Shown: positions 14,888-23,406 of the stretch, piece by piece
Numbering within the stretch: the stretch's first letter is position 1
Layout of the letters: each line of letters starts with the position of its first letter
Translations under genes and position numbers: made by a program
Origin: Alkalibacterium sp. 20
GTDB taxonomy: Bacteria; Bacillota; Bacilli; Lactobacillales; Carnobacteriaceae_A
Length of the DNA stretch: 36,774 bases
Reading direction: 5' to 3'
Assembly (NCBI RefSeq): GCF_001885615.1
Contig: NZ_LSRN01000030.1
Coordinates: forward strand, 1-36,774
The notes under the pieces: model-generated
Database searches by the model: none
Told to the model about the DNA's origin: nothing
The model's input: the letters and a program-made list of their open reading frames with translations, nothing else

Positions 14888-15922
14888 TTGATTACATTAA
14901 AGGGAATTAATAAAACATATGAAAGTAAAGCCGGTCGTTTTGAAGCGGTTAAAGAAGTGAATCTAACCATAAATAAAGGCGAAATTTTTGGTTTTGTAGG
15001 TTACTCAGGCGCAGGTAAGAGTACGCTTCTTCGCTTGATAAACGGCCTGGAATTACCATCAGCAGGAACGGTGCAATTGGAGGACAAACTATTATCCGAA
15101 CTAAATAAAAAAGCGATTCGGCAAGAACGTCATTCGATCGGTATGATTTTTCAGCACTTCAATCTTCTCTGGAGTCGAACGGTACTAGAAAATGTGATGT
15201 TTCCACTGGAAATTGCCAAAGTAGAGAAAGCAAAACGCATCAAAAAAGCGGAAGACTTGATTCAACTGGTTGGGTTGTCAGGCAAGGAAAATGCGTATCC
15301 GGCGCAGCTGAGCGGAGGAGAAAAACAGCGTGTCGGTATTGCCAGAGCACTAGCGAATGATCCAAAAGTGCTGCTCAGTGATGAAGCTACGAGTGCCTTG
15401 GACCCGCAGACGACCGATGAAGTGTTGGAGCTGCTTGAAAAAATCAATCGGGAACTGAACGTCACGATCGTTTTGATCACACATGAGATGGAAGTGGTTC
15501 GAAAAATTTGTAACCGCGTCGCCGTAATGGACTCAGGCATCATTGTTGAAGAAGGCCCAGTTTTAGATGTCTTCAAGCATCCAAAAAATCCGGTGACCCA
15601 GCGTTTCGTCAAACAGGACCGTGAGATAGATAAGAAAGAAACACAAACAGCACTAAAAGAATTACAAAGACTCTACCCGGAAGGCAATATCGTTCAGCTC
15701 TTGTTTGAAGGCGGGAACGTGAACGTGCCATTCATTACGCAGGTCAGTCGCGAGACCGGGGTCGATGTTAATATCATCCAAGGCAGTATTCAGTCCACGC
15801 ACGAAATACCGATGGGGACGTTAGTGGTGCAGCTGCTTGGAACAAAGGACGAACGTCAGGCCGCGTTAACTTTACTGGCTACGTATCCAATCGAAGTGGA
15901 GGTGCTCGGACATGCTGACTAA
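14888..15922 (+). CDS. metN: Methionine ABC transporter ATP-binding protein
   Basis: 344 residues from TTG 14888, 9 nt after AAGGAG (14873-14878); starting at 14870 would put the binding site inside the gene. Walker A is GYSGAGKS (38-45), the signature LSGGEKQRVGIARALA and Walker B VLLSDEATSALDP follow, and the switch His is in TIVLITHEMEVV. The last ~90 residues form the NIL/ACT-like domain (from about 260) that senses methionine and slows transport. It powers uptake of methionine and related compounds. It overlaps metI by 11 bp and is controlled by the T-box leader. Confidence 0.95.
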   Translation: MITLKGINKTYESKAGRFEAVKEVNLTINKGEIFGFVGYSGAGKSTLLRLINGLELPSAGTVQLEDKLLSELNKKAIRQERHSIGMIFQHFNLLWSRTVLENVMFPLEIAKVEKAKRIKKAEDLIQLVGLSGKENAYPAQLSGGEKQRVGIARALANDPKVLLSDEATSALDPQTTDEVLELLEKINRELNVTIVLITHEMEVVRKICNRVAVMDSGIIVEEGPVLDVFKHPKNPVTQRFVKQDREIDKKETQTALKELQRLYPEGNIVQLLFEGGNVNVPFITQVSRETGVDVNIIQGSIQSTHEIPMGTLVVQLLGTKDERQAALTLLATYPIEVEVLGHAD

Positions 15923-16616
15923 TTCAATTCAAACGGGAAATATCTTTCTAGACTATTTAGATTTTGAATCGATCGCCTGGGACCGGGTCTGGGTTGCAAC
16001 GAGAGAAACGCTTTACATGGCCAGTATTTCGGTTATCGCTGTTTTTTTCTTAGGGATCTTGCTCGGGTTACTGTTATATGAGACCCGAAACAGTTCGTCA
16101 ATATTCGCCGTCATTTTATATAAAGTTGTCGCCTTTTTAGTCAATGTATTTCGCTCGATTCCTTTTATCATTTTGATTGTCTTGCTGATACCTTTTACAA
16201 AAGCGATAGTGGGAAGTATGACAGGACCGACTGCGGGCTTACCTGCGCTCATCTTGTCGGCCGCACCGTTTTATGGACGACTGGTTGAAACTGGTTTGAG
16301 AGAAGTGGATAAAGGGGTCATCGAAGCCGCTGAAGCGATGGGCTCAACCAAATGGGAAATCATCAAAAAAGTTTACATCCCGGAAAGTCTGCCTAGTATC
16401 GTTGCAGGCATTACAGTCACAGCCATTTCACTTGTAGGCTATACAGCCATGGCGGGTGTGATCGGTGCAGGCGGCTTAGGAAATCTGGCTTATTTAGAAG
16501 GGTTCCAACGCAGTCGCCCGAACGTCACGCTTGTTGCGACAGTGATCATCTTACTCATTGTGTTCATTATTCAATTTATCGGAGACACATGGGTCACAAA
16601 AATTGATAAACGGTAA
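15912..16616 (+). CDS. metI: Methionine ABC transporter permease
   Basis: 234 residues with five or six membrane helices. The EAA loop that docks to MetN reads EAAEAMGSTKWEIIKKVYIP, typical of the MetI family, and the conserved tail motif GAGGLGNLAYLEGFQR is present. The start is ATG 15912 inside the end of metN (GGAGGTG upstream), so translation is coupled. It forms a dimeric membrane channel with MetN and MetQ. Confidence 0.95.
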   Translation: MLTNSIQTGNIFLDYLDFESIAWDRVWVATRETLYMASISVIAVFFLGILLGLLLYETRNSSSIFAVILYKVVAFLVNVFRSIPFIILIVLLIPFTKAIVGSMTGPTAGLPALILSAAPFYGRLVETGLREVDKGVIEAAEAMGSTKWEIIKKVYIPESLPSIVAGITVTAISLVGYTAMAGVIGAGGLGNLAYLEGFQRSRPNVTLVATVIILLIVFIIQFIGDTWVTKIDKR

Positions 16617-16665
16617 TAAATGATTTTATAAAAATTAAAAAATAAGAATTAAGGGGAGAAAGAGG

Positions 16666-17487
16666 ATGAATAAAATTAAAGGGTTAGTTATTTTAAGTAG
16701 TGCCTTACTATTAGCAGCATGTGGTAACGGAGAAGAAGAAAGTGTTGAAGAGTCACAGACATTGACGGTTGGTGCAACCAATGTCCCGCATGCCGAAATT
16801 TTAGAATTTGCAAAACCACTGTTGGCAGAAGAAGGGATCGAATTAACGATCGAGACCTACAATGATTATGTCATTCCAAACCTAGCTCTTTCTGATGGCG
16901 ACTTGGATGCCAACTACTTCCAGCATGTGCCTTATTTTGAAGGACAAGTGGCAGAAAATGATTATGATTTCGTCAACGCCGGTGGTATTCATTTGGAACC
17001 ACTAGGGGCTTATTCTAACCGCTATGATGACTTAAGCGACTTGCCTGAAGGGGCAACGGTTCTGACCAGTAACAGTGTCGCCGATCACGGCCGTGTCTTG
17101 AGTGTCCTGGTGGATGCCGGACTGATCGAAGTCGATGATTCGATTGAACTGGTGGATGCTAGCTTTGATGATATTACTGCAAACGACCTGGATCTGCAAT
17201 TTGAATATGAATACGATGCGGCTCTACTGCCAACACTTTATGCAGAAGATGAAGGAGACTTGTTCTTCATCAACTCCAACTTCGCAGTGGACCAGGGTAT
17301 CAGCCCGGTTGATGACGCTATTGCCTTGGAAAACACTTCATCACCTTATGCCAATATCATTGCCGTTCGTTCAGAAGACGAAAATGATGAACGCATTGCC
17401 AAACTCGTCGAAGTGTTACGTTCAGAAGAAACGCAGGACTTCATCTTGGAAACATGGGATGGCGCTGTCCTTCCAGTGGATGAGTAA
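16666..17487 (+). CDS. metQ: Methionine-binding lipoprotein
   Basis: 273 residues. The signal peptide MNKIKGLVILSSALLLAAC ends in the lipobox LAAC at Cys19, so the protein is anchored outside the cytoplasmic membrane. It is an NlpA/MetQ-type periplasmic-binding protein: TVGATNVPHAEILEFAKPLL, NYFQHVPYFEGQ and GIHLEPLGAYSNRYDDL are family blocks. It is strongly acidic, which suits an exposed protein. The start is ATG 16666 after AAGGGGAG. It is the last gene of the metNIQ operon. Confidence 0.95.
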   Translation: MNKIKGLVILSSALLLAACGNGEEESVEESQTLTVGATNVPHAEILEFAKPLLAEEGIELTIETYNDYVIPNLALSDGDLDANYFQHVPYFEGQVAENDYDFVNAGGIHLEPLGAYSNRYDDLSDLPEGATVLTSNSVADHGRVLSVLVDAGLIEVDDSIELVDASFDDITANDLDLQFEYEYDAALLPTLYAEDEGDLFFINSNFAVDQGISPVDDAIALENTSSPYANIIAVRSEDENDERIAKLVEVLRSEETQDFILETWDGAVLPVDE

Positions 17488-17611
17488 TAAATAGAACGGT
17501 AAAGATTAAATTTCCCCAAAGATTCGATGCTTATCTTTACTTCCTTCCTGGCTTCTTTAAAATAGGAGATAAGGAAAAAAGTAAGAGCTAAACGAAGGGA
17601 AGAGTAATTAG

Positions 17612-18826
17612 ATGAGTAAAGTATATATCGCAGGTGCAAAACGCACGCCGATCGGTTCATTTCTAGGCGCTTTGAAAGACGTTTCTGCTTCAGACTTAGG
17701 TAGCTACGCTATCAAAGGTGTGCTTGAACAAAGCGGCATCAGACACGAAGACATTGACGAAGTGGTGCTGGGGAACGTTTTGCCCGCAGGACAAGGGCAG
17801 GGCGTTGCCCGTCAGGCGTCGATCAAGGCAGGTATTCCTGTCGAAGTCCCCGCTTATTCGTTGAACATGGTCTGCGGCAGTGGTCTGAAAACCGTGATCA
17901 ACGCGTATATGGGTGTTAAATCGGGAGAGTACCAGGCAATCATTGCCGGCGGAACAGAATCGATGAGTCAGGCGCCTTATCTTATTCCCGGCAGCACGCG
18001 TTCGGGACACAAGATGGCTGGGTACAAAGTGGGTGACCACATGCTGGATGATGCCTTGACCGATGCGTTTGAAGGGTATCATATGGGGGTAACGGCTGAA
18101 AATATTGTCGAACGCTACGGTATCACGCGTGAAGAGCAGGACAACTTTGCAATCACGTCTCAAAAACGCGCGATCGAAGCGATAGATAACGGCTCATTCA
18201 AGGACGAAATCGTCCCGGTCGAAACCAGCGTAAGTCGCGAAACAGTCGTAGTTGACACGGATGAATTCCCTAACCGTAAAACAACGATAGACAAGCTGAA
18301 CAGCCTGCGTCCGGCTTTCAAAAAAGACGGTTCCGTGACGGCTGGAAATGCATCCGGCATCAACGATGGCGCCAGTGCCAGCTTAGTTGTCGGTGAAGAA
18401 TACATGGAAGCGAACGGTTTGAAACCACTGGTTGAAATTGTAGCTATTGGCCAGGGTGGTGTCGATCCCTCTGTTATGGGACTCGGTCCGACACCGGCGA
18501 TCAAGCAGGCGATGAAAAAAGCCGGCATCGACTTCAAAGATATCGATATTTTCGAGTTGAACGAAGCGTTCGCTTCACAAAGCTTGGGCGTCTTGAAAGA
18601 AATTACCGATGCCTTTGACGTCAGCAAAGACTACATGCTCGAACGTACGAATCTAAACGGGGGAGCGATTGCCTTAGGCCATCCCGTTGGTGCCAGTGGG
18701 AACCGTATTCTAGTGACACTGATTCATGCTTTGAAACAGCGCGGATTGAAATATGGTCTGGCTTCGCTCTGTATTGGTGGCGGAATGGGTGTCGCAGTAC
18801 TCGTTAAAAATACGGATTCAGAATAA
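17612..18826 (+). CDS. Acetyl-CoA C-acetyltransferase (thiolase)
   Basis: 404 residues of the biosynthetic thiolase family, condensing two acetyl-CoA to acetoacetyl-CoA or the reverse. The acylated Cys is in LNMVCGSGLKT (near residue 89). The late blocks GGAIALGHPVGASGNRI (catalytic His) and LCIGGGMGVA (second Cys) are intact. The start is ATG 17612 behind GAAGGGAAG. It stands alone between metQ and the riboflavin promoter, with no mevalonate genes or beta-oxidation partners nearby. Supplying acetoacetyl-CoA for isoprenoids is the likeliest job. The 124-bp gap after metQ holds a weak stem (CTTATCT/AGATAAG) but no U-run. Confidence 0.92.
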   Translation: MSKVYIAGAKRTPIGSFLGALKDVSASDLGSYAIKGVLEQSGIRHEDIDEVVLGNVLPAGQGQGVARQASIKAGIPVEVPAYSLNMVCGSGLKTVINAYMGVKSGEYQAIIAGGTESMSQAPYLIPGSTRSGHKMAGYKVGDHMLDDALTDAFEGYHMGVTAENIVERYGITREEQDNFAITSQKRAIEAIDNGSFKDEIVPVETSVSRETVVVDTDEFPNRKTTIDKLNSLRPAFKKDGSVTAGNASGINDGASASLVVGEEYMEANGLKPLVEIVAIGQGGVDPSVMGLGPTPAIKQAMKKAGIDFKDIDIFELNEAFASQSLGVLKEITDAFDVSKDYMLERTNLNGGAIALGHPVGASGNRILVTLIHALKQRGLKYGLASLCIGGGMGVAVLVKNTDSE

Positions 18827-18831
18827 AAATG

Positions 18832-18860
18832 TTGACAAGTGGTCAGCCCCGATATATTAT
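18832..18860 (+). promoter_or_regulatory. Promoter of the riboflavin operon
   Basis: A perfect TTGACA (18832-18837) and TATTAT (18855-18860) are spaced by 17 nt, placing the start about 15 nt ahead of the FMN aptamer. Confidence 0.88.
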
Positions 18861-18880
18861 TGAGTTGAGAAAACTAAATA

Positions 18881-18986
18881 GTCTTCAGGGCAGGGTGTAA
18901 GTCCCTACCGGTGGTAAAGCCCACGAGCCGCAAAGCAGATTCGGTTAAATTCCGAAGCCGACAGTATAGTCTGGATGAAAGAAGAC
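18881..18986 (+). ncRNA. FMN riboswitch (RFN element)
   Basis: The conserved RFN blocks are present in order: the closing helix GTCTTC (18881-18886) with GAAGAC (18981-18986), then AGGGCAGGGTG, CCCTACCGGTGG, AAAGCCCACGAGCC and CCGACAGTATAGTCTGGATG. FMN binding stops transcription of rib genes when flavin is plentiful. A terminator at 19059-19090 serves as expression platform. Confidence 0.97.
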
Positions 18987-19058
18987 AGTATAAATGACAC
19001 AACTATGAGTCTAAATGATCCAAGCGGATTTTTTTAGTCAAACTGACGTTGTATTTTG

Positions 19059-19090
19059 AATGCCCTGGAATTTATATTCCAGGGCATTTT
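19059..19090 (+). terminator. First terminator of the rib leader (riboswitch expression platform)
   Basis: ATGCCCTGGAAT (19059-19070) pairs with ATTCCAGGGCAT (19075-19086) with a 4-nt loop, then five U residues. Confidence 0.88.
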
Positions 19091-19160
19091 TATATAGCAG
19101 CACTCCTCTACTGATAAATAGGGAGTGTCTCATAAGTGTGGCAGGAAATATATTTGTGTT

Positions 19161-19193
19161 GCCCTGAATCTGAAAAGATTGAGGGCTTTTTTT
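19161..19193 (+). terminator. Second, tandem terminator just ahead of ribD
   Basis: GCCCT-AATCT (19161-19171) pairs with AGATT-AGGGC (19176-19186), with a G/G bulge, then seven U residues (19187-19193). It lies 18 nt before the ribD start. It shares the GCCCTGAAT motif with the first terminator. Confidence 0.75.
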
Positions 19194-19211
19194 ATGCCGT
19201 GAAAGGATTTT

Positions 19212-20309
19212 ATGATGGATATCAACTATATGGAACGTGCTTTAGAATTAGCTGGAAAAGGCAGAGGGTTTACGTCACCCAATCCCATGGTCGGAGCCGT
19301 CATCGTCAAAGATGGCAGGATCATTGGGGAAGGTTACCATGAAAAAGTGGGCGAGGCACATGCTGAAGTCAATGCGATCCAGTCGGCCACAGAATCTGTC
19401 GAAGGAGCCACCATTTATGTCACGCTTGAACCGTGTTCGCACTATGGCAAGACGCCGCCTTGCTCAAATTTGATCATTGAAAAGAAACTTAAAAAAGTAG
19501 TGGTTGCGGCGACGGATCCCAATCCGCTCGTATCCGGTAGAGGACTCGCGCGTCTGAGAAAAGCAGGTGTCGAAGTCATCGAAGGAGTACTGGAAGAAAA
19601 GAGCAATCAATTAAATGAAATATTCAATCAATACATCACAACGAGAATGCCCTTTGTCTTGATGAAATATGCCATGTCTTTAGATGGAAAGATCGCCACG
19701 GCAACAGGAGAGTCCAAATGGATCTCTTCCGAACAGTCGAGAGAACACGCGCATCAGTTAAGGGGCTATCTCTCGGGAATTATGGTGGGGATAGGAACCG
19801 TATTGAAAGACGATCCGTTACTCACTTGCCGCGTACCCGGTTACTCTGATCCGATCCGAATCGTACTGGACAGTCAGCTGCGCATCCCACTTGAATCCAA
19901 GATTTTAATGAATCAGGATGAGGCACCAACGCTTGTTATTACGACCGAAAAAGCGTCGACGAGTAAACGAAAGCAACTGAAAGATTTGGGCGTCGAGATT
20001 CTCATCGTTCCTTTACGCAAAGGGAAAGTGGACTTGAAAAAGGCTCTGGCCCTACTCGGGGAAAAAGAAATCGACAGCATCCTGCTTGAAGGCGGAGGCA
20101 CACTGAATGCGGCTGCTTTGGAAGCGGGGATCGTAAACAAAGTAAACATTTATATCGCCCCAAAAATAATAGGGGGCACACATGCCATCGCTCCGATCAT
20201 GGGTCAAGGTGTGGAAACAATGAAAGAGGCATTTGCTATTACATCAATGCAAGTCACACAATTAAATGAAGATATATTTATAGAAGGCTATATACAGGAG
20301 GGAAACTAA
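19212..20309 (+). CDS. ribD: Bifunctional pyrimidine deaminase/reductase of riboflavin synthesis
   Basis: 365 residues. The N-terminal domain (1-145) is a zinc deaminase: HAE at residues 50-52 and PCSHYGKTPPC at 74-84 give the zinc ligands. The C-terminal domain (about 150-365) is the NADPH reductase, with AMSLDGKIATATGESKWIS and EGGGTLNAAALEAGIVNK. It deaminates and reduces the GTP-derived pyrimidine to 5-amino-6-ribitylamino-uracil phosphate. The start is ATG 19212 (or 19215) behind AAAGGA. It is the first gene of the FMN-riboswitch operon, and its stop abuts the ribE ATG. Confidence 0.96.
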   Translation: MMDINYMERALELAGKGRGFTSPNPMVGAVIVKDGRIIGEGYHEKVGEAHAEVNAIQSATESVEGATIYVTLEPCSHYGKTPPCSNLIIEKKLKKVVVAATDPNPLVSGRGLARLRKAGVEVIEGVLEEKSNQLNEIFNQYITTRMPFVLMKYAMSLDGKIATATGESKWISSEQSREHAHQLRGYLSGIMVGIGTVLKDDPLLTCRVPGYSDPIRIVLDSQLRIPLESKILMNQDEAPTLVITTEKASTSKRKQLKDLGVEILIVPLRKGKVDLKKALALLGEKEIDSILLEGGGTLNAAALEAGIVNKVNIYIAPKIIGGTHAIAPIMGQGVETMKEAFAITSMQVTQLNEDIFIEGYIQEGN

Positions 20310-20963
20310 ATGTTTACAGGTATTGTAGAAGAAATTGGAGAACTGAAAAACATAAATCAAGGTGCCCGATCAAGCACATTGACGATCAAAGCCAACAAGG
20401 TGCTGGAAGACACTAAAATCGGAGACAGCATCATGACGAATGGTATCTGTCTGACCGTCACCAGCATGACGGCTCATGCATTTACCGTTGACGTGATGTC
20501 GGAAACACTGAACCGGACGTCTTTAGGCAGCATGTCCAGCGGCAGCAAAATCAATCTTGAACGTGCACTGAATTTACAAACCCGCTTAGGCGGACATATG
20601 GTCAGTGGCCACATAGATGGCACAGGCGTCATCTCTGAATATAGAAAAGATGATAATGCGGTTTGGGTCACCATTCAGGCGAGTCCGGATGTGCTGCGCT
20701 ATGTTATCGAAAAAGGTTCGATCGCCATTGACGGCATCAGTTTGACCGTAGCGGCAGTATCCGATACGGACTTCAAAGTTTCAATCATCCCGCATACCGC
20801 TGAAGAGACGACACTACTTAAGCATAAAACCGGGGATAAAGTCAATCTAGAAGTTGATTTAATAGGGAAATATGTCGAGAAATTATTAGGTTTATCTTCT
20901 GAAAAAGATGTCAAAAAAAATACATTAACCGAAGCACTTTTAAAAAACAACGGCTTTTCATAA
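20310..20963 (+). CDS. ribE: Riboflavin synthase, alpha chain
   Basis: 217 residues with two lumazine-binding repeats: MFTGIVEEIGEL starts the first, GHMVSGHIDGTGVI the second. The catalytic NGICLTVTSM and DGISLTVAAV loops are both present. It turns two 6,7-dimethyl-8-ribityllumazine into riboflavin and the pyrimidine. It starts at ATG 20310 directly after the ribD stop, with AGGAGGG inside the ribD end. Confidence 0.96.
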   Translation: MFTGIVEEIGELKNINQGARSSTLTIKANKVLEDTKIGDSIMTNGICLTVTSMTAHAFTVDVMSETLNRTSLGSMSSGSKINLERALNLQTRLGGHMVSGHIDGTGVISEYRKDDNAVWVTIQASPDVLRYVIEKGSIAIDGISLTVAAVSDTDFKVSIIPHTAEETTLLKHKTGDKVNLEVDLIGKYVEKLLGLSSEKDVKKNTLTEALLKNNGFS

Positions 20964-20982
20964 TAAAGACAGGAGTGAATAG

Positions 20983-22176
20983 ATGTTTGATAAAATCGAA
21001 GACCTATTAGAAGATTTGAAACAAGGGAAAAATGTGATCATCGTCGATAATGAGGATAGAGAAAACGAAGGAGACATCGTTTGTGCCGCTGAATTTGCGA
21101 CACCTGAAAATGTCAACTTCATGACATTATATGCGCGCGGATTGATTTGTATGCCCATGACGAAAGATTACACAAAAAAACTGGGACTTTCTCAAATGAG
21201 CTTATACAACACCGATGATCATACGACAGCTTTCACCGTTTCTATTGATTATAAAGATACCCTGACAGGCATATCGGCAATGGAACGTTCAATGACAGCC
21301 ATAAAAGCAGTTGAAGAGAGCAGTCGACCTGAAGACTTCAAAAGACCGGGACACATGTTTCCACTGGAAGCAGTGGATGGTGGGGTATTAAAAAGAATCG
21401 GTCATACTGAAGCGACGGTCGACTTGATGCGATTGGCAGGTCTGAAACCCGCAGGACTATGTTGTGAAATCATGAAAGTCGATGGTTCAATGGCTCGAAG
21501 AGACGACTTGATCGAACTTGCCAAAGAACACCAGTTGAAAATCGGAACGATTACTGACTTGGTCGAGTACAGAAAAGCAAACGAACAGCTCATTTTTAGA
21601 GAATCAAAAGCTAAATTACCTACTAAATACGGCGACTTTGATATTTATGCCTATCAGCATAAATTCACAGGTGAACATCATGTCGCTTTAGTTAAAGGTG
21701 ATGTGTCCGACGGCGAACCGGTACTATGCCGAATTCATTCAGAATGTTTGACTGGCGACGTCTTCGGTTCGAAAAAATGTGACTGCGGACAGCAGCTCGA
21801 TACTGCTTTGACCAAAATCGCTGAAGAAGGTCGGGGTGTTTTAGTTTATATGCGTCAGGAAGGACGAGGCATTGGCCTGGTCAATAAGATCAAAGCTTAT
21901 GCATTACAGGACCAAGGACACGACACGATCGATGCCAACTTGTTGCTCGGGTTACCTGTAGATTCTAGAGAGTATTATGAATGCAAACAAATCTTTGATG
22001 ATCTAGGTGTCAATCGTTTAAACCTGATGACGAACAACCCTTTGAAAGTAGCTACGCTGGATAAATATGGGATGAAAATAGAAAAAAGAATCCCTATTCA
22101 AAGTAAAATAAATGATGAGGATAGATATTATCTCACTACCAAAAAAGAAAAATTTGGTCATTATTTAGATCTTTAA
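20983..22176 (+). CDS. ribBA: DHBP synthase/GTP cyclohydrolase II fusion
   Basis: 397 residues. Residues 1-200 are 3,4-dihydroxy-2-butanone-4-phosphate synthase (DNEDRENEGDIVCAAEFATP, GHTEATVDLMRLAGLKPAG). Residues 205-397 are GTP cyclohydrolase II, with the zinc site CLTGDVFGSKKCDCG and the catalytic YMRQEGRGIGLVNK. It supplies both starting branches of the pathway. The start is ATG 20983 after AGGAGTG. Confidence 0.97.
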   Translation: MFDKIEDLLEDLKQGKNVIIVDNEDRENEGDIVCAAEFATPENVNFMTLYARGLICMPMTKDYTKKLGLSQMSLYNTDDHTTAFTVSIDYKDTLTGISAMERSMTAIKAVEESSRPEDFKRPGHMFPLEAVDGGVLKRIGHTEATVDLMRLAGLKPAGLCCEIMKVDGSMARRDDLIELAKEHQLKIGTITDLVEYRKANEQLIFRESKAKLPTKYGDFDIYAYQHKFTGEHHVALVKGDVSDGEPVLCRIHSECLTGDVFGSKKCDCGQQLDTALTKIAEEGRGVLVYMRQEGRGIGLVNKIKAYALQDQGHDTIDANLLLGLPVDSREYYECKQIFDDLGVNRLNLMTNNPLKVATLDKYGMKIEKRIPIQSKINDEDRYYLTTKKEKFGHYLDL

Positions 22177-22231
22177 AATAAGATGAACAAGAGTTTAAAT
22201 ACAAAATATAAACCTAAATTGGAAGGAATGG

Positions 22232-22705
22232 ATGACAATAATGAATACAATCGAAGGACAGTTGATCGCAAAAGATTTGAAAATAGGAATAGTTGTAGCG
22301 AGGTTCAATGCTTTTATCGGATCGAGATTACTTGAAGGAGCCGTTGATACACTGAGAAGACATGGTGTAGACGAATCAGATATCGACGTCGCCTGGGTCC
22401 CCGGCGCATACGAAATTCCGCTGGTTGCTAAAAAAATGGCGGGTTCCAATCGTTACGATGCCATCATAACTTTGGGTGCAGTCATAAGAGGTGCAACCTC
22501 ACATTACGACATCGTGTGTTCAGAGGTAGCTAAAGGCGTCGCTTCAGCGTCAGACAGTACGGGCGTACCAGTGATGTTTGGAGTGTTGACAACCGACACG
22601 ATCGAACAGGCTATCGAACGTGCCGGAACAAAAGCCGGCAATAAAGGCTCAGATGTAGCCGTTGGAGCTATAGAAATGGCAAACTTGTTGAAGAAGCTTT
22701 CTTAA
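22232..22705 (+). CDS. ribH: 6,7-dimethyl-8-ribityllumazine synthase
   Basis: 157 residues. Substrate-binding blocks [31 protein letters not shown] and [15 protein letters not shown] (catalytic His) are all present. It makes lumazine from the pyrimidine and the butanone phosphate and probably forms 60-subunit shells. ATG 22232 follows GGAAGG by 5 nt; ATG 22241 is the alternative. Its stop overlaps the start of the HAD gene (TAATG). Confidence 0.95.
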   Translation: MTIMNTIEGQLIAKDLKIGIVVARFNAFIGSRLLEGAVDTLRRHGVDESDIDVAWVPGAYEIPLVAKKMAGSNRYDAIITLGAVIRGATSHYDIVCSEVAKGVASASDSTGVPVMFGVLTTDTIEQAIERAGTKAGNKGSDVAVGAIEMANLLKKLS

Positions 22706-23364
22706 TGAAAGACTTGGAAAATGTAAAGACCATCATTTTTGATTATGATGGCACCCTTCACGACAGCAGCAAGATCTATATTCCGGCCTTTATGAAGGCG
22801 TACGACTATCTTGTGGACCATGACAAAGCCCCTGAAAAGAAATTTCAGGATAATGAAATCACACAATGGCTAGGCTACAGTAAAAAAGCAATGTGGGAGC
22901 TTTTTATGCCCAATTTAGAAGAACCTTATAAAACAGACGCATCGACGATCATCGGACAGACAATGGTGGAAAAAATCAGCAGGCGTGAAGCGTATTTATA
23001 TCCGAATGCTATAGACACACTGGCGTATTTAAAGGAAAAATACACGCTGATCTTTTTGAGTAACTGCTCCATTGACTACATGGAATCTCATGCGGACATG
23101 TTTAATTTGAAAGAGTATTTTACGGCTATGTACTGTACAGAAATGTATGAGTTTAAAAAGTCCAAGAAGGAAATAGTCGCAGGCTTGAAAGATAAGTATC
23201 CGGCCGATTATGTGGTTGTCGGAGACAGACATCAGGATCTAAAAGTGGGAGAGCTGGACGCAACCTACGCGATCGGTTGTTCCTACGGGTTTGGTCAAGC
23301 AGAAGAACTCAAACAAGCAGATATCTTGATTGAGGATATAAGTGAACTTGAAAAGTATCTTTAA
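22705..23364 (+). CDS. HAD-family phosphatase coupled to the rib operon
   Basis: 219 residues of the haloacid dehalogenase superfamily, subfamily I. The catalytic loop is DYDGTLHDSS (nucleophile Asp13, acid Asp15), motif II is FLSNCS, Lys is in the FKKSKKE segment, and motif IV is GDRHQD. A helical cap lies between about residues 20 and 95. Its ATG overlaps the ribH stop by one base, so it is translated with the rib genes under the FMN riboswitch. Riboflavin synthesis needs a phosphatase for 5-amino-6-ribitylaminouracil phosphate, and HAD enzymes do this elsewhere; that role is the best inference. Confidence 0.85.
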   Translation: MKDLENVKTIIFDYDGTLHDSSKIYIPAFMKAYDYLVDHDKAPEKKFQDNEITQWLGYSKKAMWELFMPNLEEPYKTDASTIIGQTMVEKISRREAYLYPNAIDTLAYLKEKYTLIFLSNCSIDYMESHADMFNLKEYFTAMYCTEMYEFKKSKKEIVAGLKDKYPADYVVVGDRHQDLKVGELDATYAIGCSYGFGQAEELKQADILIEDISELEKYL

Positions 23365-23367
23365 TGG

Positions 23368-23406
23368 AAAAGGCATGATCAGATTTTTATTCTGATTATG
23401 CCTTTT
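23368..23406. terminator. Bidirectional terminator between the rib operon and the ZIP-like gene
   Basis: AAAAGGCAT-ATCAGA (23368-23383) pairs with TCTGAT-ATGCCTTTT (23391-23406). The right arm overlaps the stop codon of the convergent gene. Confidence 0.85.

Noticed and set aside
17135-17494. Long open frame overlapping the end of metQ
   Set aside because: It lies in another frame of a clear metQ gene; the Trp/Met/His-rich translation is that of a shadow frame.
17696-18627. Two 155-codon minus-strand frames opposite the thiolase gene
   Set aside because: They are shadows of a clearly coding plus-strand gene, with no family resemblance.
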